Part shown: positions 15,601 to 29,000 of the stretch, one piece after another
Layout: every line of letters starts with the position of its first letter
How positions within the stretch are numbered: the stretch's first letter is position 1
DNA from: Paracyclopina nana
Lineage: Eukaryota > Arthropoda > Copepoda > Cyclopoida > Cyclopettidae
Direction: 5' to 3'
DNA length: 64,000 nucleotides
NCBI GenBank assembly: GCA_019096065.1
Contig: JAGUCH010000007.1
Location: 6,904,501-6,968,500 of the forward strand
The notes under the pieces: generated by a model
What the model was told of the DNA's origin: nothing
Seen by the model: the letters and a program-made list of their open reading frames with translations, nothing else
Database searches by the model: none
Made by a program: the position numbers and the translations under genes

Positions 15601-18600
15601 GCGTTATTTTGCTGATAATAATGCAGGTGAACAGGGCCTTAATCTCGTATTGCTACTGCGAGTCCCTACTCAAATCTAATGTGACGTTCATCTACTTTGA
15701 TTAAGCCCCGTTAACGAACAAAGAATTCTAAGGTTAACGTATTTTTTATTTAACTTCTCATTGCTACTGAGCATCCCAACTCAAATATAATGTGATGTTC
15801 ATCTACTTTGATTCACTCCACTTAACGAATAAAGAATTCGCGGGTTAACGTCATTTTTGTTTCGTCTCGAATTGCTCATGAGAGTCCCGACTCAAATCAA
15901 ATGTGATGTTCATCTACTTAGATTCAGGCTAGTTACCAAATTTAGGGCCTGTTCACCTGCTTATTATGGCCGTTATTTTGGCAAAATATTGGAGAGAAAT
16001 ACTGAGAAACTGAGAATTTTACTTTTGGTGCAGGATGGCTTTTGGTACCAATAAATCGATTCCGAAGTCAAATTCTGAAAAATGATTTTACAAATACCGG
16101 ATATTTGCAAATATCAGCATAATATCGCGCGTTATTTTGCTGATAATATTGCAGGTGAACAGGGCCTAAGAAGTCTAGTGTTAATGTCTTTTTGTATTGT
16201 TTCATCACTTATGCCTACTTCTGAGAGTCCGAACTGAAATTTAATGTGACGTTCATCTACTTTGATTAAATCTCGTTTGCCAATTAAGAATTCTTGGGTT
16301 AATTTAGCTTTACATGCATTTTTTCCACTAAACAATACACCAAATTTTTTCGTGAGACTCCATTGTCATCTTTCAGATTCACATAAAGTAAACATGATGG
16401 AAGTAAAAAAAAGAACACTTTCAAGATAAGTAGCTATTTGATAGATGAACGGGGCATAAAGGCGGTGGCCTAAATGGTTTGACAAAAGGAATTATTGCAA
16501 TGCTTGATCTTCAGCAATAAACGTACTGCAAAGTCCTTGTAATTGGCTGTAAAATGTGCCTTTGATCTGAACGACAAGCATGCATTCCTGGCAGGCAAAA
16601 GGGATGCCAAATTACCCATATTTTGAGAGAGAGACCCACCATGAAATTTCCATGAAAAAGCTGTAGTAGTTTTCTCTCTCTCTCTCTCTCGCTTTTAAAA
16701 GTGCTGCTGGTCATTTTCTGTCAATTTTGGGGGGAAAATATCCAGCCAAATTGGGATGACTTGAGGGCTCTTTTTCCTAGGTAAAATGACCCCAGCAGTT
16801 GACCCCCAAAACTTGCTCAAAAAAAGGGAAAAGTCAAAAGAAGCTGGACCAAGATTTTGGCCCCAGTTTGAGGTCTGCTAATGTTATGGTTTTTTTTTTG
16901 CATCACCCTCAAGTTTTGGTGTCCAAGATTTAGTTGTCAGCCAAGAAAAAGAAATCTTCACAGCTAGCTCAGTGTGACCCCAATAGTCACACAAAAGTTA
17001 TGGGTTTCGGCTAGATAAGATGGAAGAAGACATTTAACTCTACCCAATTCCAGTGACAAACTTTTCAAAAATGCAGGAATTTCCACACCAAAATATGACC
17101 ACTCCAACTTGGTTTTGAACACACTGGAAAAATCCAGGGCTATTTTTTTTTATAAATATATACTTATTATAAGGAATACTATTTTATTATGGCAAAAAGT
17201 AGATGAAAAAAAAGAGGAAATTTGTGAGGCCATCAGAGTGGCTCGTGGGATTTTCTGGGAATTATTGTTGGAAAAAGTCAAGACCTAACCTTAGAGTCAT
17301 GACTTTTCTCATGGGCGCGTGAAATGAGTACAAAAACGGGAGCGAGGAATTATGGCCTACAGCAACAACGGACTCATTTTGCTCTACTCAATTTATCTAT
17401 TGGAAAAAAGCATTTTTTGATACTTTAAGAAATTTGATTTGCTCTTCAAAATGTGGCAAAATTAGTGATGAAAAGAAGACCTAATAATCATGAAAAAATA
17501 CTTTAAAATACTTTTCAAAGAAATAATAATAACTTTTTATAGGAAAGAAAAGAAATCATTTTTGGGCTACTTCTAATTTTTATTGGATGTCTTGGAATCA
17601 TTGCAAAAAGTAGCCAAATGTAACTGATTTAAAGCTTATAAAAATCATAGAAAAATTAGGTTAGATTTCCTTTTTTGGCATAGTAGTAGACCTTATTTGA
17701 TGTGAAAATGCCATTAGATTTTGAGTTGTTGTTTCGTGCTCAAATCTCATTACTTCAAGTGGCTTGTCACAAGGCACATGTCTGCAAATCATCATGGTGA
17801 ACAATGGAGATCGAAAAACTGACCTCAACAGGTCAAAGTTGGCGCCAATTGTAAAATATACACCAGCAACAGGACCAATAAATGAGGCAGCAGCCAAAAC
17901 TGACCTTTCACAAGCCACACAATCATTGGAATCATGAATATAATCTGTGTACATCCGGCAATAGCAAAAAAACCTGATTTAAAAAGTTGCCCTATTTTTA
18001 GTTCCCAAATCAAAATATAGAGGGCGCTGCGAGCTTCTGTTGTTAAACGTTGGAGAAGGAGCGCCGATCAAGTGCGCCACCTAGCGGCCACTTTCTGAAA
18101 CTCCTCTTCGGCTTTTCAATGCTGTGTTCTAAACTGATTGATAATTAGGCAAAATATAGAGCTATTAAAAACAATTTGAAATGAAAAAAACTTTTCAGCA
18201 AGGCAATTCAAGCCAAAAATGTGAAAAAGTTGCCAGAAAATGGCTTTGATTTGCTGCTTTAGCGAGAAATTTGGCCTAAATATCGCCTTTTATGGAACAG
18301 TTGACCAGAAACTAATTAATCTACTCACTTTTAGGTTCTTATATTAATTTAGCGATGCTTATGAAGCAAAATGTGTTTGGAAAAATCAAATGACAATTGG
18401 GAGCTCATGCAAATTTCTAGTGTCTTTTATTACATTTGTATTGCCAAAGTTTGCGTATAATAGTTGGAACAAATAATATTAACATACTTTGAAGCAATTT
18501 TGACTAAGCGTTCGCATTGATATTTTGTCAGATTATAAACTATTTGATGCAGTTCAACACAGCCAATAACAGTACCAAAAATTGAAAGCAACTGAGATTT

Positions 18601-21600
18601 AATCATGACCAAAGATCATTTCAGCTGCTCCTAATTTTGAATTTTGCCTTTTTTCACAGCTCTATTTTTGGGGACTGTATAAAAACCCCAAACTAGCACA
18701 AACTAGCACAAACCAGCACAAACTTTTTAATCTTTAAAATTTCAATGTAGAAAGCTCCCCTATGATCAGGAGAGCTCAAATATGTACTTTTTTTTCATCA
18801 AATCCAATGGGAAGTGCCTAAAATATCAACTTAAATTAATAAAAGAATACTTTATAAAAGTATGGTATAAAAGGTATGGGCTGGTTTGTGCAGGTTTGTG
18901 CTAGTTTGGGCCCAAACTCTTTATATAGCACCAATTACAATGTTTAGGTTAGTATTTAAGTCACTTACCATTGGATTTGATGGCTGAAAATTGTAATTTG
19001 AGCTCTCCTCAACATATGAGAGCTTATGGCATTGGAATTTTGAAAATCTAAAGGTTTGTGCTGGTTTGTGCTATCAGACTTTTATAAAGTATTCTTTTAT
19101 TAATTTAAGTTGATATTTAAGGCACTTCCCATTGGATTAGATGAAAAAAAAGTTCATATTTGAGCTCTCCTGATCATAGGGGAGCTTTCTACATTGAAAT
19201 TTTATAGTTATTTATTTCGAGCTGGGGCACGTAAAGTAGGGTCATTAAATAGCTGAGCGAGGATTTTAAAATGGGAAAACTCGAGTACAGCTTTACTAGC
19301 CCGAGCCTGCGAGGGCTGTAATTGTACGAGTGTTTTTACATTTTAAAATCCGAGGTCAGCTATTTAATGACCCAATTTTACGTGCCCCAGCTCGGAATAT
19401 ACAATTTTATATTCTGTAATACGATTTTTGAGTGTTTTAATGAAGTTACCGGGCTGCCCCGTGCCCTAGAAAATACTGCTCGGTTTTTAGTTGCTATGTG
19501 AATATCACTGGCTCTCATTAGCTAGCATCCAGTGGGTTGGGAGCAATTAAATAGACTTTTAAAATCATCTTCAGATGTGTTCCTATGGCACAATGGTTAG
19601 AGTGCTAGGCTCTTGATTCAGGAGTCTAGGGTTCAAACCCCGGTCATTCCTTAACTTTTTTTATTTCTTTATCTGGCTTAAATTATGGTTAAAGTCCTAT
19701 ACATAGCATACAATTTTCATGATATTTCCATAGCTCAGTGGTTAGAGCTTTGGGATGATAATCTAACTGTCTGAGGTTCGAATCTTGGATGATCCTCTCT
19801 TTTTCCAACTTTTTGGAATTTGGATTACTTCCATGGAATATGAGGGGCATTAAATTACTTAAAATCCCTCAAATTTGATTCAAGGGCTGTTAAGTATTTA
19901 ATATCCCCCAAATTGCTTAGAAAGAACTGTGATATAAAAGAGCTGAGTCGGATTGGTAAACTGAATTATAACACGAGGAAATCGTATTACAGTATATAAA
20001 AGATTAAAAAGTTTGTGCTGGTTTGTGCTAGTTTGGGGTTTTTATACAGTCCCTTATTTTTGTCAGTTCTTTTTTTTCTATTACATACTCACTCATTCTC
20101 AAGAATTATTACACAACGAAAAATAGGCTATTGCTAAGCAATGACATAGGTCTTATTCAACGTAAAAACAGAAATGAGAATGCTTCCAACAAAGTTCAAG
20201 ATTGATCTCGAAAGTTCTATTCACACGAAAAACGAGTCTGAAACCTACAAAGGCTCTGTTCATCTGCATACTATTGTTGATGTTTGGGCAAAATATCGAT
20301 GTAAGCTCCAAGTGAAAATTTCTTCAAAGATCGCTAACATTATTTGCTGCAACACAAGTACGCAAACTTTGTCCAAGAAAATACGAAAAATTCAATGAAA
20401 ATACTATTTAATTTGCAATATTATAGTTATCTTTTCAAAATCGCTAACATTGAAAAGCAACCCTGACTTTAATAAAGAAGCCTAAAAGTAAGTCGAAAAA
20501 TTAGTTTCTGTTCACCTGCTTCATGAAAGGTGATATTAAGGCCATAGATTTCGCTAGAACAGCAAATTCGAGCCACTTTCTGGCATTTATTTCACATTTT
20601 TGGCTTCTTGAGTTGGAACAGGGAATATTGGCCACCAGATGAACGGGGCCTCAAAACAAAGATGGAATGGAAAAACTCAGTTTCCTTTCTCACTGCAACT
20701 TTCTTTATGTCTGCAGTCTGCTACGCACTAGTTCAGGCAATAACGTCTTAATAGGTTCATGCTCTCCTGGTTTTTATTAGGCTTTATTCTTTGTCCGGAA
20801 AGATGTCAAAATTGCCTATGAAAATTAACCAGAACAGTTCCTTTTTTATTGGTTCGGGCGGCCGTACTTGGATCGACTAGGACATACTGTCCCTGGATAG
20901 ACTGCAACAGATCGTCCTTGGATAGACAGACAGAACTCATAGTCCCTGGATCGACGAGACGGATAGTCCTTGGATCGACTACTATGACTTAGCAGGACCT
21001 AGGTCGACTAGAACGAACAGTGCTAGGATAGACTGACATAACTGACTGTCCCTGCATCGAAAAACGGATCGTCCTTGGATCGACAGCTAGAACGTACTGT
21101 ACAATGTTAGAATTCAACAAAAACTTTTGTTCTATCCAAGGACTGTATGTTCTCATAGTCGATCCAAGGACGATTCGTCTTGTCGATCCAAGTAAATTTC
21201 GTTTTTCTTGTCTAACCTAATACATGTCAGTCCTGGTCTATCCAAGGACTGTGTGTTCTGACAGTCGGTCCACGGATGATCCGTTTTGTCGATGCAAGGC
21301 CGGTTCGTCGTAGTCTATCCACGGACGATCCGTTGTCGATCCAAGGGTAGGAGTCCATTGGTTCACCTAGTCATTGAAAGGCAACCTTATATTAGGTGGA
21401 TCCCACAACATAGCCAGCTAAGCTTAAGCAAAAGCAAGGTAGCTTTGATTGCATATTTCTCAGCAACTTCTCAGCTGATTCGAACCAAAATTGGTAGGAT
21501 TCACCAGAGTTGCTTTATAATTGTTGTTGTCAAATTTAGTGCAAATCCGAGGCTGCTAAGTGGTACCCAATTTCCCTTTGCTTAACCCAGCTTCGCTTTG

Positions 21601-24600
21601 CTTAAAACCAATCTTTTGAATGTGACCTCGGATTTGGAGTTTGGACTGAATTAGGCATGAACAATTGTAAGGCAACTCTGAGAAGTTGCTGAGAAATTCG
21701 CAATCAAAGTTACTTTGCTTTTGCTTAAGCTTAGCTGCCTAATGTTGTGGGATCCACCTATAAGCCTTGCATTTGAGCGTAAGAAACTATAGAGGGAGCT
21801 CATTTCCGGCATTTCAGAAAATTCCTCCGCTGATCTTAGGCCCCTGAATGCAGCACCTTTTCCTACAACTTTTATACAGAAACTGATGATATTGTAACAT
21901 AAAACCAAAATATGAGCTATCATTTGAAGACATTTACGAAATGTTCCTGATTTCAGAGAATCTTCTCTTTGCCACAAACATAGTTCCGATGGATATTGAG
22001 TTCTTGGGTCAATATGACATACACAAAAGGTGATTTTTTCACTAAAATTGCTGTTGAGAAAAATACTTATGAGTTTATTTTCATCATTTTTGAAAATACT
22101 GCATAGGTTTCAAGAAAAAGTCAAAAAACGTGATTTTCCATTGCTACGCCGCTGCGTTGATACTAGCTCTATTTTCACAATAGGGGGCGCTGTTTACCCT
22201 TGACGACAGGGACTATTATGTTCTATATTGATTTATTTTTGAAAATTGAAAATTAATCCAGGATTGAAATACAAAGAATTTTTGTGTACACTTTATGCAG
22301 TAATTTTTTTTATTCCAAAAAAAATAGTAATTTTTTTTATTCCAAAAAAAATAGTAATTTTTTTTATTCCAAAAAAAATTGTCTGATCAGACAAAGACCA
22401 GTCCTTGACGCACAAATCTGGAAAGCGCGTGGGTCAAGTTAAGCGCATGCTGGTTAGGGCTGACTAAATCAATTTTGATTCGCCTATGTTCAGGGGCTAA
22501 CCTTCCTTTGGTTTAGTCTGTCCTAATGTAAGGATGAGTCTTACAGCAAGTAAAGCCGGATTTCTAGGGCCGACTAAAACATTTATCTTGATCTGCATAT
22601 GACTGTGAGAGGGGTCCAAAGTTTTACTACATAAGAATTTCCCCAAACTTTGAGGGCCCGGATCTCCCCTCCCAGGGGCCCGAGGGCAAAACATTTTGGC
22701 ACAGTTACTACCAAGGGGTAGACCTTCCAAATGGCACAAAACATTTTCAGAAAGCTCTTGGGTCAACTGAATTGATTCTTCAAGGGAGCCAGTCAGAGTA
22801 GACCTTAATTTCCGCCCCCAGTAAAAAAAAATATGTTATGACTTTTGCTTACTTTTGCCCAAATTTGCCTTAAAAAGTGAATGAATGCCCTTTCTTAACT
22901 GTGCAGTAAAAAGTCTCCAGTTTCCTTACTGGGTGATTTGCAGGTTTCGCATCAACCAAATTGCTTCTTTTTTAAAGTAAAAAGAATCCTGAGTTCGTGA
23001 ACGAAAAAAAAGAGAGGGAAAATCATGTTTTTTTGGTCACCGTAGCGCGAAATGGCCGACAAACGATTGTTGTCACGGTTGGCGAATCCCTTCTTCTTCT
23101 TGCACGAGCTCACATCCATTTTGTCGTGAAAATCCACTTCTTTTTGTGTGTGTAATCACCGTCATTACACCATCGAAAAAACACACAAAAGTCACATCAC
23201 ATGAACTACTTGCAACTACCACAGTTAATTGTTAATTTCATTAATTACAGGGTGCAACAATTGATGCCATGAAATATTAGAAGTAGACGGAAAACCAATC
23301 ACGGAAAATGAGCGATTGAACTTTGACCACAATCATAACTGTGTGTACTAATTGGCCAATTTGAGTGAAGTACCCAATTTTAGAACGAGCCAAATAAAGG
23401 GCTACGGAAAATGCTTCTTTGGGCATTGCATGCAGACATTATTTTTTAACTTATTTTTGCATAATTGTTAGGTTTTTAGGTTTGGCGACACTATGTTTTG
23501 TCGTCAATCATATTTTTAAGATAAAACCATACGCACCAAACTGAAAGTAAGGCATTATTCATGTAATACTTAACAAGCGATATTAGTTTACCAAAATCAC
23601 TCAAAAACAGCATATTCAATCAAATTTATCGTGATTTTTTCACATTTTCTGGCTGATGTTGGCTTGAATGCGAATCATAAGAAAATCATATCACACTTTC
23701 AAGCCATTATTTTATATTTTTTAGCTGGTTAAAATAAAATTATTGCTCATCGATGCCACTCCTTCAGAATAGCTTTCAGTTGCCAAAATTGATAAAAAAG
23801 AATCTCATCAATGGTTGAGTAATTGTTTTCGACTAGCTATTTTGGCGAAACATCAACCACATTAAGCGTATGAACCTGTTCATCGTCAATTTCTTATTGT
23901 TTTGGCAATGCTTTAAGTTTTGTAGTCAATCAAAATCTTGTTGACCAGAAAAAAAAACATACGCACCTTACTGATAGTAAGGCATTATTTATGTAATACT
24001 TAGCAAGCCATATTGATTAACCAATATCACGCAAAAACAGCATATTCAAGCAAATTTGTCTACATTTTTTCACATTTTCTGGCTGATGTTGGCTTGAATG
24101 CGAAACAAAAGAAAATCATATCGCACTTTCAAGCCATTATTTTATATTTTTTAGCTGGTTATAATAAAATTATTGCTCATCGATGCCACTCCTTCAGAAT
24201 AGCTTTCAGTTGCCAAAATTGATAAAAAAGAAATCTCGTCAATGGTTGAGTAGATGAACACCGATTTAAAATACGTTTTCAAGCTTGGCGCTTTCTAGCT
24301 TAAATGCATCCGTTGGAAGAGCGCCATAAATCAAGCATTATGACATTATCCCAAATGAGAAGGTACCGTCAATTTGGTAAATCGCATCACTCCCCCTCGT
24401 GAATCAAGAGCTTTCAAGTGAATCAAGCCGTTAAATACGCGTGACTTTTTTCACCATCATTATTATTATTACTGCTACGAACAAAGTGGCTCTTATTAAA
24501 AGCCCTCCGCACTTCATCAGATGATCGAGCATTGGGAACAGATGCCGTAGCACCTTTATGGAAGACCAGTCAGGCTTCAATTGTTTCTTCATGATTTCAT

Positions 24601-26039
24601 TAAACAATTTTTGGAGGGTTTTGGAAGAACCTATGCTACATATGTCATTAGTCAGTTTTTTCTAGCTTAAACTTAGCAAGTGAAAATAAGCCTTCTGTTC
24701 GCAGAATATTAAATCCTAATGAAAAGAAGTTGACATTAACATACAGCTAACTGAAGTAAAAAGCATTCAGACTTAAGAAAAGCTTAAAAGGCTGATACAA
24801 AAACATTGAATTTGCCTAAGCTCAGTTAAACAAGCTTGGAGTCAGGTAAATTGGGGTCTGTATAAATGCCTTTCAGTCCGGTAAATTAAGGTCTGTATTA
24901 ATGGCTTTCAGTTTGCATGAAAGGCTTTCAGTTTGATGAGAGAGGCCTTCAGCCTACTGAAAGGGGCTTTCAGCTTCATGAAATAGGCTTTCAGTTTGCT
25001 GAAATTGGCGTTCAGTCTACTGAAAGAGGCTTTCAGTGGGTCTGTATAAATGGCTTTCTGTCTACACAAAAAGGCTTTCAGTTTGATGTAATTAGCTATC
25101 AGTCAGCTGGATTAGGGGCCAGCATGATTGTCTTTCAGGCTTTCAGTCAGCTGAAATTGGAGTCCGTATAATTAGCTTTCAGTGAACTGAAAATTGGCAT
25201 TCAGTCCACTGAAATTGGTATTCAGTCTACTGAAAATGGCCTTCAGGCTTCTAAAAAAGACTTTCAGTTTTCTTCTAAACTTTCAGTCTGCTGAAATTGG
25301 CTTACAGCCTGAAAAAAGGCTTTTTAGGGTGTTCATCTATGCCTCGTTTCCTTAAAATCTTACGACAAGCCTTAAACGAAATGCTTAAGTTTTCGTACTT
25401 CTGATTAATCAAAAAACACTTCTAGTTCACATCACCAAAAGAGGTCGGAAAAGTGGTCTAATTGAAGCTATGAAAAGTGAGTAAAAATGATCAGTTCTGA
25501 AATAGGAGGCTTAAGAAAAGCGCAATTTAACGGAAGGAAAAATTTTCCTTGGTAGGTGAACACAGCATTAGTCTTCCAAGTAAAAGCTTTCAGTCAAATG
25601 AAATAGGTTTTCAATCTGCTCAAAAAGGATTCAGTCCAATGACATGAGCTTTCAGCTTGCTGAAAAAGCTTTCAGTGGAGTTAATGCTGCTATAATTCAA
25701 AGTTTTGTCAATTTTACAGCCAATAAAATCCTGCTAAGATTTGACAAGACATCGGATTCAGTTGGATGAAAAAGCAAGCAAAAAAGCGAGTGCCACGATA
25801 TTTCTGGTGAAAAAAAAGTGAGAAAATGGTGGAAGAATTCGTGATCTCCCATGGCGTTGTATTTGTGTAAATCTCGTCGAGAAGAAACGTTTTGCAGCTG
25901 CCATTAAGTGATGACGGTGACGAAAATTCGACTTCATTTCGTGATCACCAATGACGACCAAGTCATGGTCAGGCGCGCACAACAACTGCAAATTGCCCCA
26001 ATGAGTTGCAACAAATAACGTAACCAAAAGAGCCTTTAT

Positions 26040-26074
<35 letters not shown>

Positions 26075-29000
26075 AGTAATTTTCAAAGATTTCGGAAAAA
26101 ACAGAATTTTAGAACGCAGTAGCAGACAAAGTAACATAACATAAACCGCTTACACAAGCCAATTTTTGATGATAATTTAATTTTGGCCTTTTTTACGACG
26201 CACTTTTTCAATGTACTACATTTTCAAAACAAATGTCATGGAGATGAGACGGGATTGTAATTCTTCTCATTTGCTTTCAGTTTCGTAAACTGAATTTGCA
26301 TCAGGAAGAAAAACACTTGATTGTGCCATGTTTTTCTCTTAAAAATCGTCATTTGTTCTTTGCTAAGATGATGGAAAAATTATTTTTGAAAATTGCTGGA
26401 TGTGAAATTAAGCAATTTCGACAAGCTCGGTAGTTGAAGTTTGCAGTGCTCATGAACCGTGAAAGCAGCACGATCACGACTTGAGTAGAAGGATCAAGTG
26501 ACTTTTACTTGTCGTCACAAAATAAACGGAAGGCATGGTCATGTACAATCGCCGCACAGTGGGGTAAACTCCTATTTAAAAAATAGTTTCAGCGTAAAAG
26601 CTAATTGAACGCCGAGCATAAGTGTCAATGATCACATTTCACTTTTGTTAATTCAATGCTTATATAGAAAAATCAGGGAAAATCTTGACGAAAACTCCGG
26701 TTTCCGATTTCAGTTTGGGAAACTGAAAACAAAGTTGACCGGTTACAATTACGTCTCATTACAAACACATTTGACTTGAGCATGATTGTTCACCAAAAAA
26801 AATGTCGTTCAATGCAAAAACAAGACAGCAATTGACGAATATAAACATGAGTATTATAATAAATTCTTTAGTCAATGTTTTTTCAACACATTTTTTAAAA
26901 GTTAATAAAATAATGGAAATTTTAAAAACTCTCACATGTAAAAATAGATGCTGATGTCATTTTTTGTGAGCCCTTTCTCACTTTGAAATTCGTCGACATC
27001 ATCTCCTAATGATAATTGGACCAATTAGAGCGAAATTCGACCGACAGTTGCGAAAATGGATTCTCATTTTAAAAAGATCTTTCTGATCGAAGATCGCACA
27101 GATGTTCCCATCTTTAACTATGTGGATGCAAAATGCCATAATTTGTTCTAAAAAAGAGCCTCTCTTGAGTCAAAAAGATGCGCCAAATAAAACAATAAAT
27201 AGGTTTAGAATATCTTTTCTTAAAAACACTAGTTTTGATATTTTTAATAAAAGTTGGTAACTTAATTAAAAATAAATATTTTAAAGCCATGAATGGCAAA
27301 AAGTCACCATTTTATGCTGTAATTTGGCTTTGAAAACGCTACGTGCTAAAAGTTCAACCACAGGAGGTAAATTCAGGACAAATCACTTTTGTCTTCGCAA
27401 ATTCACACGCCATGTTGAAACGTTGCACTACATGTTTTTTCCATTAAAAAAATGCCTTTGAATTCCCGCCAAAAATTTGCTTTATTACAATAATAGGATT
27501 ACTACACATAAATAAGGTTCTGTCTTAATTCAAAACATCTTTTTTTCCTTTCTTAAGGCAAAAACCTAACATTTATGATGTTTTTCAAAAAAATGTGTGG
27601 CGCCACCTAGCGGAATTTTTTATCCCTAAAAGAGACAAGATTGGCAGCAATGGGATCGGTTTCTTAAGACAAATTTCGCTTTTTTAGCCAAAAGGTTTTT
27701 TTCGCATATCCAGCTTTCCAAATTCACCAGAAGCTAAAAATTGAACTTTGACGACAATTCCAGAAGCCTCGAATAAAAAGCTCGCTTTTTGGTATTGCAT
27801 TTTGACGAGAAAAAAAAATGTTTCTCTTGCCATAAAGAAAACGAACCTGAGAGCTCGTAACTCAACCACAAATGAGGCAATTAGCTAAAAAGAGTGGTTC
27901 TAATTTCTACCACCCAGTTGTCAAAAAAAATTGTTCCGTAAACGAGGCATTTGGCTTAAGGGCTCACTGGGTTGCACACTGGGACATTGTATACTCTAAA
28001 AGCCCCCAATATTTCCACCCTAAAAAGGAAAGCTTATAAAAGCTTTTTTTGGTTTTTGATAGCAGGGAAAAATGACATTTCAGCAGAACTTTTGAAAAAA
28101 CTGCGCAGCTTCTTCAACTTCGAAAATAATCAAATCATTTCAAGTCTAGACATAACCAGTAAAAAACAGAAAAAATGTCGCCTACTTCCACTTCTGAGCC
28201 TAATAAATTAATATTTTCTTTTTTTTAAAAAGTCTGTAAGCTTGCTTTTTTTCAGCAAAAAGAGGAAAAAACACTAAATAATAATAATAAAAAATAGCAA
28301 GTCTTTTTGCTTTTGGTTTTTAGGACTATTTTACCCCACTGTGCATAGACGCAAAAAACCTAACAAATCTATACTCGCTTGATGTCATTCAGAAACAGGG
28401 AAAATCAGATGCTAAAAACCGAGCAAATAAGCTGGATTATTCAATTCAGACCAAGGAGAATTATATAGCAGTTTACCCCAGTGTGGCAATAAGATGCAAG
28501 GAAAACGAGATTTGCCTGGCATAGCGCTCAGTTTTGGTCAAAAGCCACGAAATGGTTGGCAAGAGTCAGGTGGTCAAATGTTAAATTTTGCTTTAAATGA
28601 CTTTTTGACTTTCCTTTGCAGCAGTCTGCGGCGGCTCGAAATGGCTACGAATGTCATGCACGACCGACTTCTTTTGCCTTTTTGTCGATCCAAGCCTGAA
28701 AATAATCCGCACGTTTTTTGCTTAATGTTTGGACACTCCGTTATGGTCCATTGCTGCTGCTTCTTCAGCCTCTTTGAGAAAATGTCCGCTAATTTCCAAG
28801 CCATTCATGATATGAGCTCTGTAAACAGCCAGCAAAAAGTTACATTTCTCAGCTCGGAATCTGCTCGCTTAGCTGAGGTGGAAATTCAGTTTAGCAAACT
28901 GGACGCAAAATTAACTAGTTATCATATTAGTTTATTTCGTCCAAATAAAAGCATCATTCCAAGACGCTTTTTTGTCATTTAATTATCAATAGCTCGTTCC

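Larger units (their letters stand above)
14415..16300. repeat. 111-bp tandem satellite array, about 13 units
   Basis: The unit contains TGACGTTCATCTACTTTGAT, then TTCAGTC-AGTTAACGA, an AT-rich stretch and CATTGCTACTGAGCGTCCC. Successive TGACGTTCAT/TGATGTTCAT landmarks lie at 14451, 14562, 14673 and 14784, a period of 111 bp. Later units drift and two MITEs interrupt the array. Confidence 0.85.
18670..20050. mobile_element. hAT-like non-autonomous composite element, about 1.4 kb
   Basis: The ends are inverted repeats: GGGACTGTATAAAAACCCC on the left and its complement on the right. They are followed inward by a GTGCTGGTTTGTGCTAG-type repeat in opposite orientations. The flanks are near-identical TATTTTTG, which is about 8 bp and consistent with a hAT target duplication, although one extra T sits at the right. 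The inside holds a second inverted pair (about 18723-18860 versus 19077-19204), a palindrome (19213-19399) and two tRNA-like sequences. No transposase was seen. Confidence 0.6.

Noticed and set aside
14415-16300. CRISPR-like array
   Set aside because: Units are 111-bp head-to-tail satellite repeats with no unique spacers, in a eukaryotic intron.
17661-18013. Overlapping minus-strand frames with hydrophobic stretches
   Set aside because: No family pattern, no consistent start or splice structure, and located in a repeat-rich intron.
19580-19796. Two functional tRNA genes
   Set aside because: T- and D-arm motifs are present but acceptor stems do not pair; called tRNA-like remnants.
24917-25171. 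84-codon frame with repeated GFQ peptides
   Set aside because: It is a direct translation of the CTTTCAGT minisatellite.
26540-28345. Possible 1.8-kb element bounded by CACAGTGGGGTAAA and its complement
   Set aside because: The terminal match is short, other similar ends lie at 27975 and 28474, and no target duplication was seen, so pairing is ambiguous.
28494-28982. 162-codon plus-strand frame
   Set aside because: No recognisable domain, and its 3' end runs into the foldback arm at 28931; coding is unlikely.
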